Positions 22,252 to 32,657 are shown, counted from the stretch's first letter. The stretch is DNA of 64,000 bases from Chrysophaeum taylorii (GCA_029834535.1 JAQMWT010000005.1:62001-126000); one strand, 5' to 3'. Numbers and translations: made by a program. The notes: generated by a model not told the origin, from the letters alone.

Positions 22252-22357
22252 TGTATTTATTTATGTATGTATGTATTTATTTATTTATTTATTTATTACT
22301 ACTTGGTTCGTGCATTATTTCCTAACTACTAATCGACAGATGTTTGTCTGTCTGTGA
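21263..22357 (+). pseudogene. Copy 3 of the unrecognised gene, truncated and frameshifted
   Basis: Same fragment as copy 2. It carries Asp to Asn in the helical region (LRNLLSE) and loses one C near 22110 (CAAACCGGGCC against CAAACCCGGGCC). The frameshift replaces the last 27 residues and reads on through the ATTT tract as repeated Tyr-Leu-Phe-Ile to 22357. Pseudogene. Confidence 0.75.
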
Positions 22358-22427
22358 GGAAGCTATGACACTTACCCCTGCACCACGTCCCCATTATAGT
22401 TCTCTCATCCCCATTTCAGTTCTCACA
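22353..22427 (+). mobile_element. Copia 5' LTR of the complete element (unit 3)
   Basis: 75 bp, TGTGAGG...CTCACA, preceded by CTGTC and followed by TGGCACCAGG. Confidence 0.85.
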
Positions 22428-25130
22428 TGGCACCAGGTGTTCGTTCACGATCGAGCCTCTGCTTGACTTCGCGGCGACACCTCCTCGGCTTCAGTGCATT
22501 GCTACGTGTTCGGTTCGTTTCGTCTACCATGTCCTCGATCGAAATTAAAGATAGCAAGCTTTCGCAAAACCTTGATGCCTTCAGCGGTGAGCGACATTTT
22601 TTTTTTTTCCACCAATGGACACGTCGTCGCGAACATGATCATCTCTACCGGCGATCACATTATCTCGACCAACGATCCTTGGACTAGCATCTCAGCATCT
22701 CGCTCTGCAGAAGCATCTCGCTGCTCTGAAGAAGAATTTCGCGTCAAGCAACAACGTTGATATCCATGAAAACCGCGACATGAACTTCACGCGAACAACA
22801 TGACAACCGCGACATGAACTTCACGCGACTTTACAAGCGCATTACCGATGTCTACATGGGCCGTGGGGATCGCGTAGCGAACTTCCTCAACAAGTTCATC
22901 ATCGGAGTATACAAGTTGCTCGGCATTGTACCTATCAAAGGAGTTCAAGTTGCTCGGCATTGTACCTGATCCGACGTGCCCTCGAGTGTGTCCTCGCATT
23001 TGACTACGTGCATCGTGCTTCAAGCCTTACTGGCTTTGTTTTATCGTCTCGCGTTTCGTACCGATGAATGTGGTTCTACCCTTGAGTAGTTCAACAACAA
23101 TCAATTTCGATGGCATGCACAACCACTTCCGCCGCGCTATCCGCCGCGTCGTCAACCACGACTTCAGACTCTTCCAACTGACCTACCCTAGACGCTCCCC
23201 TTTCCCAACAACCTGGCTCTACTCGATTCCGACGCACTACCCGATGTCCTTTTGGCGGCTGCAAGGATCACTTTAAAGGGGACTGCCGCAAGTTTCAAAG
23301 TTCCTAGCTATTCCACGACAACGCCCTACCCACCATCGCCGTTCTTCTCAACAGCGCAACACTACCAATGACTCCAAAAACACCCAACAACACCAACCCA
23401 AACCCACCACCACTAACACTGCCTTTTCTGCTCCTATGCCTACTCCCAACTTGACTGATTCTAGTTCCACTCCGCCGCTTTTCTTAATACCACCATTTAT
23501 TCCACCCCCTTCACCGCCTTAAACGGCCACACCCACCGTCTCACATACCCCTCCCGATACTCTGTCTCATGCCAATCAAGTTAATTCCAAGTCAGCGTGT
23601 GTACCGCCGAATGTCTGATGCAAGCACATCAACAACCCCATCCCACGGAAGCCCCTCGTTTTTGTTTTTAGCTCCCATTGCACAGGCGCCTCGTTCTGTA
23701 TTTTCCGCTATTCGTTGCTCCACCCCTCGTCCTGTATTTTCCCCTCGTCGTTGCTCCTCTCCTCGTTCTGTCTTTTCACCTCGTCGTTGCTCCCCTCCTC
23801 GTTCTGTATTTCGCCTATTCGTTGCTCCACTCCCCGTTGTGCATTTTCAGCTATTCGTTGATCCACTCCCCGTTGTGCATTTTCACCTATTCGTTGATCC
23901 ACTCCTCGTTGTGCTTGTCGGTTTTGGTAAAACCAGCGAATCACGTTCCATCGCGCATTTCACCTGCCACAACTAAGCTGTGCCTGTCAATTTTTCGCGT
24001 GCGCAGTTTTCGTGCTTCCTATGTGGTTGGATCGCTCATCTTCGGGATCCTGGACAGACGCTTCTTTGCTGTGTGATTTGTGGTTCTCCTTCACGCACTA
24101 TCGCTTTTTCGCCGCTTTTCTGACCTTTAAAATTCGGTTTTGCTATCGACGTGAATTCCGTGTTCAGCACCCGCGACGCTATCTGCAAGCTATCTGCAAC
24201 GTTCTTACGTGCCACAACTGTTTTGCCACTGTCTCCAACTTCTACCGCAGCCTATTCGAGTATGACAAGCGAAGCTCGCCGCTTGCTCCTCCAACGTTGG
24301 CCCATATGGCAATTTCGTTCTTGCGACTGCGAAAACGGGCCACTTTCTTATCTGTCACAGCAGGCTGGCATACAGCAGCCTGGTCTCCTGTGTTCGTTCC
24401 TTACACCGCTGGCGCGTCCGAAGTCTTCCATCTTCGCTTACAGGACGCGGTCGTGCCCATGGCAACTTGCTCGCACCACAACAACCAAACACCCACGTTC
24501 GTATCATACCTGCTTACGCCTGTTTTTGCTTCTGTCGACTCCAACCATCGTCATAACCTGGTCACCGTGCACCATGCCACCTATCTGCCCAAAGGCAACG
24601 TTCTCATCAGACGTCTGGTACACCGCCATCATATGTACCAGCCTGTGTTTCCGCAATCTTTGCCCCGCTGCAACAATCGTCTAACGCACGTCATCCCAGG
24701 CACTTTTGTCGCTATCGTTCTTCAGACCTCGATTTTGTTGACAATTTCACTTACCCGATTTCCTGCAATGTCAACCACCGAAGGAACTTCAACGTTGTTC
24801 TGACTTTCTCGAATCACGCTTCCAAGCTCTCGTCTATTGTTCCCCCATTGTCCGCTGTTCTTCCGCTGTTGCCCCCTTGTCCGCTGTTGCCCCCTTGCCC
24901 CCTGTGTTTGATGAGAATGCGCCGGTTTCACTGGGACTGATCACCCCATCACGTGAACCGACCATTCTACGAGCTCGAGAGAAAAGTACAAAAGAGCACC
25001 AAAGAGAGAAAACAACAGAAAGCGCAAAACAAAGTCGCGCCAAACGGAGCCGACCGCGCAAAGTCGACCAACGCGCGTTACAACAACCAACAAACTTTTT
25101 TTTTACGGGCCATTCTGTTTCATCCTGTCA

Positions 25131-25245
25131 CAATGTTGATACGGGCCATTCCAATGTTGATACGGGCCATTCCAATGTTGATACGGGCCATTCCAATGTT
25201 GATACGGGCCATTCTGATGTCGATACGGGCCATTCTGTTTCCTCC
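25131..25245 (+). repeat. 21-bp tandem repeat inside the Copia element
   Basis: Five units of the type CAATGTTGATACGGGCCATTC, in frame as the heptapeptide NVDTGHS, flanked by looser copies. It lies in an open stretch (24877-25341) between gag and RT that I cannot assign. Confidence 0.85.
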
Positions 25246-25350
25246 TGTCACGATGTTGATTCTGTTTCCTCTGTCGCTTCTGTTTCCCCCTGTAACTCTT
25301 TGTATGTCTCTTCTGTTAGCTTTCGTTTGTTAGTTCATTAGGTCTTCCTT

Positions 25351-26196
25351 CCCCTTTGTTTAGCTAACACCCTTGTTGATCCTCATGCACACGTTTATTA
25401 CTCTGCTTCCGAAGAACTGTCGCAATATTCCGACCTTGACGGATACACTATCACTTCCACCCATCTACGTGAAGCTTTAGCTCCGACCAATCCTGAGCGT
25501 CCTGGCTGGTTGCAAGCCATCGCTAAAGAATACAGCTCTCTTGGTCACCTTGGTTGCTGGGATGTTATGCGCCTTCCGTCGACGTTTTCTGGCAACATTT
25601 GTACCCTCAAGTGGATCCTCCGCAAGAAGTATGACTCTGGCCGCTTCAAATCGTACAAGGCTCGCCTCGTTGTCCGCGGTTACACCCAGGTTCACGGCAT
25701 TGCTTACCACGACACGTGCCGTCCTGTAGATGTCATCTCTGCTTTCATACAAGCCCCTGTCTGGCGTTGCTGTTCATGACTGGGATTTGCATAAGTTGGA
25801 TGTCAACTCCGCTTTTATCCAAGCTCTCGTTGACGAAGACATCTATGTCTGGCCACCCGAAGGCTATGCTCCTCGCCAACCCACCGATGGTTCCAAAATC
25901 GTTTACAAGCTCCGTCGCTCTTGGTATGGTTGCAAACAAGCTTGTCGCAATTGGTGGCTTTATTTGGAACGCTTCCTTCTCAATGATTGTGGCTTCGTCC
26001 GCGGATCTGGTGACACTTGCCATTACAAGCTCGTGCTCAATTCTACCGTGGTCCTCCGTCTCGTTTTAGTTGTTGATGATCTTCTTGTGGCGCACCCTCG
26101 TCATTGCATTGGCCATTACCAAGCCTTTTTCCTCCATATCCGCGCTTTCACTGACGTCAATGAACTTGATCTCACCTCTTACGTTGGCTTTTGAAG
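25351..26196 (+). pseudogene. Copia reverse transcriptase remnant
   Basis: The N-terminal RT part (PGWLQAIAKEYSSL, CTLKWILRKKYDSGRFKSYK, ARLVVRGYTQ) reads in one frame to about 25735. After a single-base frameshift the rest follows: HKLDVNSAFIQALVDEDIYV, then PPEGY, LRRSWYGCKQA and the catalytic-loop equivalent LVVDDLLVA. The order and motifs are those of Ty1/copia RT. The frame ends at 26196 without the usual connection to RNase H, so sequence has been lost. Non-functional. Confidence 0.88.
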
Positions 26197-26405
26197 CTGA
26201 ATTGCTCGCTCTTTACGCCGCTACTGCTGAGCTCTATTGGCTTCTCCAACTTTTTGATGACTTTGATCTCCCTCGTCACACGGTACCAATGTATGTCGAT
26301 AATAGCACCACCGTCACCCAAGTCCGTCTCCAATGTCTCCCGCGGCGCACCCGCCATATTGATATTCGCTTTTACCGCCGAACATCATCGCAACCACATC
26401 ATTGA
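26190..26405 (+). pseudogene. Copia RNase H remnant
   Basis: Reads EAELLALYAATAELYWLLQL, then PMYVDNSTTV and RTRHIDIRF, the copia RNase H hallmarks (an acidic residue, DNxxx, and R-T-[KR]-H-I-D-I). It is shifted in frame from RT and followed by stop codons. Confidence 0.8.
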
Positions 26406-26666
26406 CCTCCAACATAGCGATATCTTCACCCGCAGTACGGAAGCTCCTTCCTTCCTCCGGCTTCGTGCTCGTTACCTCACCTCGCGAATTCGCCCTGATG
26501 TCTCCTGTCTCTTTCTGCCACACTGCCTCTCCTGACGTCTTCCTTCAAGCTTCTCCTCTGTGAGCGTCTCACTTACCCCTTTTCCTTCTTCCTTTTCTTT
26601 CTTTTCCAGCACCTGTGTGAGGACCTCACTTCCCCCTTTTTCCTTTTCTTTCTTTTCCAGCACCTG

Positions 26667-26741
26667 TGTGAGGAAGCTATGACACTTACCCCTGCACCAC
26701 GTCCCCATTATAGTTCTCTCATCCCCATTTCAGTTCTCACA
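26667..26741 (+). mobile_element. Copia 3' LTR
   Basis: 75 bp, same sequence as the three upstream LTRs, followed by CTGTC (target duplication) within a TGTC/TGTT microsatellite. Confidence 0.85.
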
Positions 26742-26837
26742 CTGTCTGTCTGTTTGTCTGTCTGTTTGTTTGTCCCTCGATTTAGGGTAAGGATCAGATA
26801 GGCGCGAGAGTAAGGATCAGGTAGGCGCGAGAGCCAG

Positions 26838-27420
26838 ACAGTGATCCTCCAAGCCGTCTACGGCGACCTCGCAGACTATTTCCACGACCCGCGGCGGCTC
26901 TTTCAGCGCGCCATTCTCACGCCCCGTCGAAACGATGTTGTCGATGCTGACAACGCGCGCGTGACCGCGGCCTTTTTTTCCCGGAGACGAGGCGTCGGAG
27001 TTCTTTTCGGCCGACTAGGTTGGGTCGGAAGACGACGCCTCGCTCTTTACCTCGGCCTTTTTCCCGGAGACGAGGCAACGGAGTTCTTTCGGCTGACTAG
27101 GTTTTGTCGGAAGACGACGCCTCGCAACCTCGACCCGTCGCACGGCCACTGCAACGGTACCAGATACATGATCGATCGTGTCGTTGTCACCGAGGCTCCT
27201 CCAACCTGTATCCCTTAAGGCCCGCCGACGCCAAACGATCACCAAGAGCCAGGGCCAGACGCCCCGCGAGGTCGGCGTCCTCTTGGCGAAGCCCGTCTTC
27301 TGTCACGTCCAGCTCTACGTGGCTCTCTGTCGATCGGCAACCCCGAGAATATGCTCTTCTGAGTCGACGACTCCACCCTACCCCACACGTGCTGCGCAAT
27401 ACCGATAAGCCCCCTCCCGG
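26838..27420 (+). pseudogene. Helitron helicase (PIF1-like) remnant
   Basis: Broken pieces in three frames follow the order of Helitron helicases: VYGDLADYF...LFQRAILTPRRNDVVDADN; FPGDEASEFFSAD then an in-frame TAG; NLDPSHGHCNGTRYMIDRV; and TITKSQGQTPREVGVLLAKP followed by VFCHVQLYVALCR (helicase motifs V/VI). An internal tandem duplication of about 85 bp (copies at 26971 and 27056) repeats the FPGDEA segment. Frameshifts and stops make it non-functional. No replication initiator domain and no clear Helitron ends are visible. Confidence 0.85.
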
Positions 27421-27429
27421 CGTCTACAC

Positions 27430-27780
27430 GCGCACTGTAGGTGAACTTACTGGGACCAGGTGAACTTACTGGGGTTTGAGATTGGGACTAGGTGAATATA
27501 GTGACCAGGTGAACTTACTGGGACCAGGTGAACTTACAGGGGTTTTAGAGTAAACTCAAAGATTAGCGGCGTGTGCGGATCAAAGCACCTTAGATTGGCG
27601 GAGGCGAGAAGCGACGAGCTCGAAGGAGAGTGGGGTGAGTGGGTGTGAGCACGAGTGGGGTTACAGTGTAAGTTACACCGAACTGACTGGGGTTAGAGAT
27701 TGGGACTAGGTGAACTTACTGGGACCACGTGAACTTACTAGGGTTAGAGATTGGGACTAGGTGAACTTACTGGCCTGCAC
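27430..27780 (+). repeat. Degenerate minisatellite of GTGAACTTACTGGG units
   Basis: AGGTGAACTTACTGGG(A/G)CC and (A/G)GGTTAGAGATTGGGACTA alternate irregularly, interrupted at 27540-27680 by unique DNA. It contains no gene. Confidence 0.75.
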
Positions 27781-27783
27781 TTG

Positions 27784-27926
<143 letters not shown>

Positions 27927-27941
<15 letters not shown>

Positions 27942-30299
27942 TTTTTTTGCCGCGCGGGACTTGAAGAGACGGTGGCGCTTTTTTGAGCTTGAGGCGTCGG
28001 TGACGGGGGCATCGTACTCGTAGTAGGCCCTCCCTTCGCCGCCCGAGAGTTTAGTCGCGGCGATGGTCGCGCGCCTGGTGACGTCGATGCCGCCGTTGGC
28101 CGCATCCTTGATCGCCTTTTCCTCGGCCTCCTCTTCTTTGAGGGAGTGCGAAGTGAGGACATCATTGAGGAGATCGAGTTCTTTTTCGGGCGTGTTGAGG
28201 ACCGAGTCGGGTCCGCGATCCGGGAGGTCGGTGACGACCTTGAAGGTGTAGCCCTGGTCGACGAGATACTGTTGACGTTTGGTCGAGTAGAACATCTCGT
28301 CGGTGTCTCTAGAGACGAGGGTGTAGAAGACGGCGTTGAAGCCGTCGGTGCCGTCCGAATTAGGTTTGGCGCGGAGGATGCGACCGAGGCGCTGGGCCTC
28401 CTGTCGCCTCGAGCCAAAGTGCGACGAGACCTGGACGATGACGTTGGCTTCGGGAAGGTCGATCGCGACGTCGCCGACTTTGGAGAGACAGACGGTGTTA
28501 ACGGCCGAATTGAAGCGAAAGGACGCGAGGATCGCCTGCCGCTCGGCCTCCTTGGTCGCGCCGTAGACGGCGGGTCGCTCGAGCGCCTTGGCGTACGACA
28601 AGAGCGCGTAGACATCGTCGGAAAAGACGATCGTCTTGTCGCCGCGCGCCTCGTGGAGGTGGACGAGGTACTCGCACGCGCGGAATTTGACAGGGTTCAG
28701 GACGTAGAGTAGGCGCCGTCGTCGCGCGGCGCTCGACGCGTCGTCGACGTCGGGGGCGAGCGCCTGACCGGCGCCGCCGTTGCGCAGGTATTCGCGATAA
28801 AAGGGCCCGCTCATCGGACACCATATCTCGACGCACTGGACGTTGGCGAGGTGGCCCGCGTGCGTGAGATCCATCCAGTTGGCCTCGTAAAGCTTGGGCC
28901 CGATGAGAAAGTTGAGGTCGGTGATGAGGTTGTCCTCGCGGACCAGCGTGGCCGTGAGCCCGAGCTTGCAGTGGGCGTTGCAGAGCGCGAGCACCTTGCG
29001 AAACGTTGCCGCCGGGACGACGTGGACCTCGTCCAACAGCATCAAGCCCCACTCGCGCGTCTTGACCTGTTGGATGAGGCGTTCGCCGGCCGCGGCGCGG
29101 GTCCCGCCGAACGAGACCATGTGATAGGTCGTTATGAGGATCCCGCAGTCGTCGTGCAGGTCGTCCTTGACGTCGGCCGTGAAGAGAGAGATGCGCCGCG
29201 AGTCGAGCGTCGTCCAGAGTAAAAACTGGTTTTTCCACTGAGCGACGGCCGTCGCGTTCGAGCACAACACGAGGGTCCACCGCTTGACGGTGGCGGCCGC
29301 GACGATGGCCGTCAGGGTCTTGCCCGCCCCGCACGGCAGCACGATGATTCCCGATCGCGCGCGGCCGTTCCCGAACATCTTCGAAAGCGACTTCTCCTGG
29401 TAATTACGGATCCGCGTCGACGGCCGGAGGTCGATCGGCAGCGTCGCGTTCACGGAGTCGTGCCTAAAGTCGTATTCTTCTTGGAGAGGAAATTCGAGGT
29501 CCTTTGCCGCGATGCGCTTGACTTCCTGCGCCGCGCCCTGTCGCAGACGAAAGCTCAACGTCTTCTGCGCTTTTTCGGCCGCTTTTTTCGTCGGCGCCTT
29601 GGGGTCCTCCGCTGCGGCGTCTTCGTCCTCCTCGTCGAGCTCGGCTTCGAGCTCGAGGTACGCGCGATTGGCCGCCGCCTCGGCCTGCACCTCGCCCTCG
29701 GCAAACTCGTCCTCGGAGGCCACGCCGTCCTCCTTGACATCGTCCCGCGACCCGCGAATCGTCGCGTGGGACAAGAGCTCCCTCAACGCGCCGGCCTCGT
29801 GGCTCTCGATGTAGTGCCGGTTCTGCCGCAGCACGAGCTTCGCACGCCCGAAATTCTTCGTACACCCCTTGACGAAATCTTCGACCGCCTCGGGCAGCTT
29901 GACCTTGCTCAGCTTGTCGAGCACCGACACGATCTTCTCCGGCGATATCGCCACCGAGACTGCCGCGTAAAGCGAGTGCGGCGTGATGCGGTATTCGTGG
30001 ACGAACTCGGGCCGCGCGACGGGCTCGGCGATCGCGACCAAAAAGTCGTACGCCGGACCGTACAGCGGCGACTGTGCCTCGAGGTAGATCCTTCCGTCTG
30101 GGCACACCCACAGCGGACGATTCTCGTGGTCAGCTTTCAGCGTCAGCTTGCTGAAATCGCGCATTGCCTGCGCCTCGCTCGCTCCGTCGAGGTCACCCTC
30201 CTCATACTTGGGCTTCTCCAACGCCTGCAGCTGCTTCTTGGCGCGATTCGCGAGGCCCTCTACAGCCTCCTGGACGGCGTCCTGCGACTTTGGCGGCAT
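27927..30299 (-). CDS. ERCC3: XPB/ERCC3 DNA helicase, TFIIH subunit
   Basis: 790 residues, intronless, close to the usual length. XPB is the TFIIH translocase that opens promoters and acts in nucleotide excision repair, in the nucleus. The damage-recognition-like N-terminal domain (RPLWVCPDGRIYLEAQSP) is followed by Walker A LPCGAGKT near residue 323, DEVH box LLDEVHVV near 423, the RED motif (LVREDNLITDLNFLIGPKLY) near 453, and motif VI QEAQRLGRILRAK near 636. The C terminus is basic (SRAAKKARTK). The last four codons and the stop belong to a block that is also found 10.9 kb away, so the tail may have been altered by the repeat island. ATG 30299 opens MPPKSQDAVQE; no better start is visible. 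Confidence 0.97.
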
Positions 30300-30655
30300 C
30301 GACTTCCACGACGACGACGACGACGACGAGACTTTACTTTCCCGCCCGACAACGACGAAAGAGAGTTGATGGAAGGTCTTCTTCTTCAGATGTCGACAAC
30401 CTCGGGTTGTTGTTGGTCATTACAGGGAACGCGCGCCGGGCCGAACGCGCGCCGGGCCAGAGGGTTAAGGAGTAAATTCAAAGCGCAAAGCGGGTTAGGG
30501 GAAAATTTTGATGGGGTAAGGATGGCCGCGGACGGGGGCCGTGTGCCATCGACGCACTCATCGACCGAAGGAAGGCACCGTGTACAGAGCGCAGGGCGAG
30601 TAGCGCGCACGCCCAACGTGACGTTTCGGGACCTACTGGCTCTCCGGATAATCTT

Positions 30656-30705
<50 letters not shown>

Positions 30706-31028
30706 TCCATCGATCGATCCAGTGCTGCAGCACTAGCTCGCTCGATCAACACCGCCGTCTTTTGCTATTGCTGCCCGTCGTTGCGCTGGGTTTCTTCAAG
30801 AATTTGGTGCGCCCGATTTGTTTGTAGCTTAAACCTCCGGCCGTCTCCTCTGAACATTCAGCAGACAGACACCAAAGGGCACACACACACAGACGGAGGT
30901 GGTGGACATGTTTCCAAAGAAGAAGAAGAAGAAGAAGAAGAAGAACCAGAGGCGTTTTTTTGTTCGCGGATTGATGATCGAGCCTAGGGGCTGGTGTGAA
31001 CATGGCGATCTCATTGGCCTTCATATAG
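30300..31028. other. Intergenic between XPB start and tyrosinase stop
   Basis: Holds a GA dinucleotide run at 30657-30702 and an AAG run near 30917-30944. No gene or RNA recognised. The XPB promoter should lie within the first few hundred bases. Confidence 0.5.
30657..30702 (+). repeat. (GA)n microsatellite
   Basis: About 46 bp of uninterrupted GA, upstream of XPB. Confidence 0.95.
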
Positions 31029-32480
31029 CTATCGTCGTGGCCTTGGGTTGTCGGTGGCGTTGGCGACTTTCCGGAGGGGCTCGAAGAGGTCCTTGAAGTT
31101 GTCGGGATCTAGGAAGACGTGTCGGAAGCGGTGCGTGGATATCCAAGCGTAGGAGTGGCGGATGCAGGGGTCGATGGCGCGTCGGAAGGCGTGCCAGAGC
31201 GCGACGGCGAAGGGTCCGTCGGCAACGTCGTCGTCGTAAAACGTAGCCCGGGCATCGTAGGATCTCTGGAAGTCGTCGAGGGCCTTGTCGAAGGCGGCGT
31301 GGACGAAGAAAAAAACAGGATCGTTGACGCTGGTGCGCTCGTTCTCGAAGTCGCCCGGCATCCCGCCGGAGCCGCACCGGACGGAACCGCCGACGGCGCG
31401 GTGCCAGCGCGAGTGGAGCTCGTAGGTGGCGCGGAAAAAGTCGTCGAGCGACCGCGCGGCGCTCAGCATGGTGCGCCATGCGGCCGAGAAGGGCGCCGCG
31501 GTCGCGTTGGCGCGCGCGCAGGACCCGGCGAAGCGGACGACGAAGGCGGGCAGATCGCTCTCGGGGCCGTCGCGGCGCGCGACGGGCCAAAAAGCGAATC
31601 TCCCGTCGGCAACGACGTAGTTTCGCCGCGCGTCCCCCGGCACGCTCCCGAGGAACGACGAGATGTCGGCGGCGACCCGGCCGCCCGCGAAGCCGGGGTC
31701 GTCGGCTGCCGTCGGAATCCACGCCGGCATGGTCGGCGGGTCCCAGAGCGACTTCCTTTTCGCGCCAAAGCGCTTCTCGGGCGCCGGCAACGGCCGGCTG
31801 TCTCGCTCCTCCGAGCTCAAAGCCGCCGCGACTATTTCGAGCGCGCCCTCGAACTCGCGCAGCAGGAGCCGATGGTACGCGACAAACAAGGGAGACGCCT
31901 CGTGCAGCGTCGCGCACTTGCCGAACTGTTTCGCGTCGTCCGCGTGATCCGCGACGAGGTCCTCGTAGGACCGGTACGCCGGTCCGAACCGCCGCCGCCC
32001 GTCCTCGCCCTTTATGGTTCGCATCGTCCACAGCGCCTCGGCGAGCATCTCGACCGCGGCCGCGCTCAGCGCCCGCACGTCGAGCCGCCGCGCAGGCCCC
32101 GAGGAGGACGATTGGAACGACGACGCGCGCTGCTGCTGTTGTTGCTGCTGCTTCTTCTTCGTCTGCGGAGACGCCGCGGGATGCGGGGAGGGCGCGTTAC
32201 TTCTTCGAGTCTCGTTCGCGACGCCAGCCTCGGCGGGACTGGGAATCGTCGTGGGGTCGGTGGTCTCCGCGGCCTCCAGCCAGTCCCGCACCGAAACGCC
32301 GGCGCATCCCGCGCCGCCGCATCTTCGGAGGTACGCGAGCCGCGCCGCGACGATCAGCGTCGCCACCACCCACGTCAGCAAGATGGCGAAGTCGCGCTGG
32401 CACCGAGCGCGGGCGTTGCGATCCGAGGTCGTCAGCAGCCGCTTTTCGGATAGACCCACGAGCTTGGCGTGCACCGGCAT
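31029..32480 (-). CDS. Membrane-anchored tyrosinase-family copper protein
   Basis: 483 residues from ATG 32480; the longer frame upstream has no ATG. A hydrophobic segment at residues about 31-48 (FAILLTWVVATLIVAARL) suggests a type II membrane anchor. A Ser/Gln-rich linker with a Gln run follows. The CuA site is TLHEASPLFVAYHRLLLREF near residue 195 (usual form H-x(6-8)-W-H-R; here YHR). CuB is LHSRWHRAVGG near 355 and DPVFFFVHAAFDK near 386 (usual DPxFxxHH). An upstream His (ADHADD) may be the first CuA ligand. Tyrosinases oxidise phenols to quinones; the exact substrate and whether it is a true tyrosinase are inference. It is divergent from the TMEM65-like gene. Confidence 0.85.
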   Translation of the reverse strand: MPVHAKLVGLSEKRLLTTSDRNARARCQRDFAILLTWVVATLIVAARLAYLRRCGGAGCAGVSVRDWLEAAETTDPTTIPSPAEAGVANETRRSNAPSPHPAASPQTKKKQQQQQQQRASSFQSSSSGPARRLDVRALSAAAVEMLAEALWTMRTIKGEDGRRRFGPAYRSYEDLVADHADDAKQFGKCATLHEASPLFVAYHRLLLREFEGALEIVAAALSSEERDSRPLPAPEKRFGAKRKSLWDPPTMPAWIPTAADDPGFAGGRVAADISSFLGSVPGDARRNYVVADGRFAFWPVARRDGPESDLPAFVVRFAGSCARANATAAPFSAAWRTMLSAARSLDDFFRATYELHSRWHRAVGGSVRCGSGGMPGDFENERTSVNDPVFFFVHAAFDKALDDFQRSYDARATFYDDDVADGPFAVALWHAFRRAIDPCIRHSYAWISTHRFRHVFLDPDNFKDLFEPLRKVANATDNPRPRR

Positions 32481-32657
32481 GATGATGATGATGGTCCCCA
32501 CTACGGTCGAGTCGAGTCGAGTCGAGTCGAGTCCGACGACCTAATACGGGGGGCTCCTCTTCTTGAGCAGCAAAGTTCTGAGACACTTCCGAGAGGAATC
32601 GTTGCAACCCTTGCTTGCCCTCCTAATTCGTTCTGCATAGTCGTCGAGAAGATAGAG
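32481..32657. promoter_or_regulatory. Divergent spacer between tyrosinase and TMEM65-like genes
   Basis: 177 bp between two outward ATGs; contains a short GTCGA pentanucleotide array near 32510-32530. Presumed shared promoter region. Confidence 0.4.

Larger units (their letters stand above)
15956..23913 (+). repeat. Three tandem copies of a 2.65-kb unit (gene 3' part + Copia 5' part)
   Basis: Units are 15956-18609 (2,654 bp), 18610-21254 (2,645 bp) and 21255-23913 (2,659 bp), each opening with AGGGAAGCATGTTTCCCGAG. Each contains, in order, the 3' five-sixths of the unrecognised gene, the ATTT tract, a Copia LTR, a primer-binding-like site, a gag-like stretch and a 36-bp minisatellite. The copies are nearly identical apart from microsatellite lengths and scattered single changes. 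The internal junction joins ...CTCGTTGTG to AGGGAAG, with at most 1-2 bp of shared sequence between the parental ends (...CCGGCG/AGGGAAG and ...TTGTG/CTTGTCGG). Confidence 0.96.
22353..26741 (+). mobile_element. Degenerate Ty1/copia retrotransposon with 75-bp LTRs
   Basis: The 5' LTR (22353-22427) and 3' LTR (26667-26741) are identical as far as I can read. The element is flanked by CTGTC on both sides (22348-22352 and 26742-26746), the expected 5-bp target duplication, though the site lies in a TGTC microsatellite. Internal order: TGGCACCAGG primer site, gag-like region, a long stretch without a recognisable protease or integrase (about 23914-25340), reverse transcriptase and RNase H remnants. 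Total about 4.4 kb. The + strand just before the 3' LTR is pyrimidine-rich (duplicated TTTTCTTTCTTTTCCAGCACC), not the usual purine tract. Confidence 0.85.

Noticed and set aside
22240-22357. Tyr-Leu-Phe-Ile-rich membrane-like peptide at the end of gene copy 3
   Set aside because: Product of a frameshift reading through the ATTT microsatellite; not a real transmembrane domain.
23914-25130. Open frames (up to 263 residues) as Copia protease/integrase
   Set aside because: No HHCC, DDE or DTG motif is visible in any frame; left as unassigned internal sequence.
25131-25290. CRISPR-like array of short repeats
   Set aside because: The 21-bp units are contiguous without spacers, in a eukaryotic retrotransposon.
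29460-30827. Plus-strand frame (455 residues) over XPB
   Set aside because: Antisense shadow of a gene with unambiguous helicase motifs.
31119-32453. Plus-strand frame (444 residues) over the tyrosinase gene
   Set aside because: Antisense shadow; composition is Arg/Gly/Val filler.
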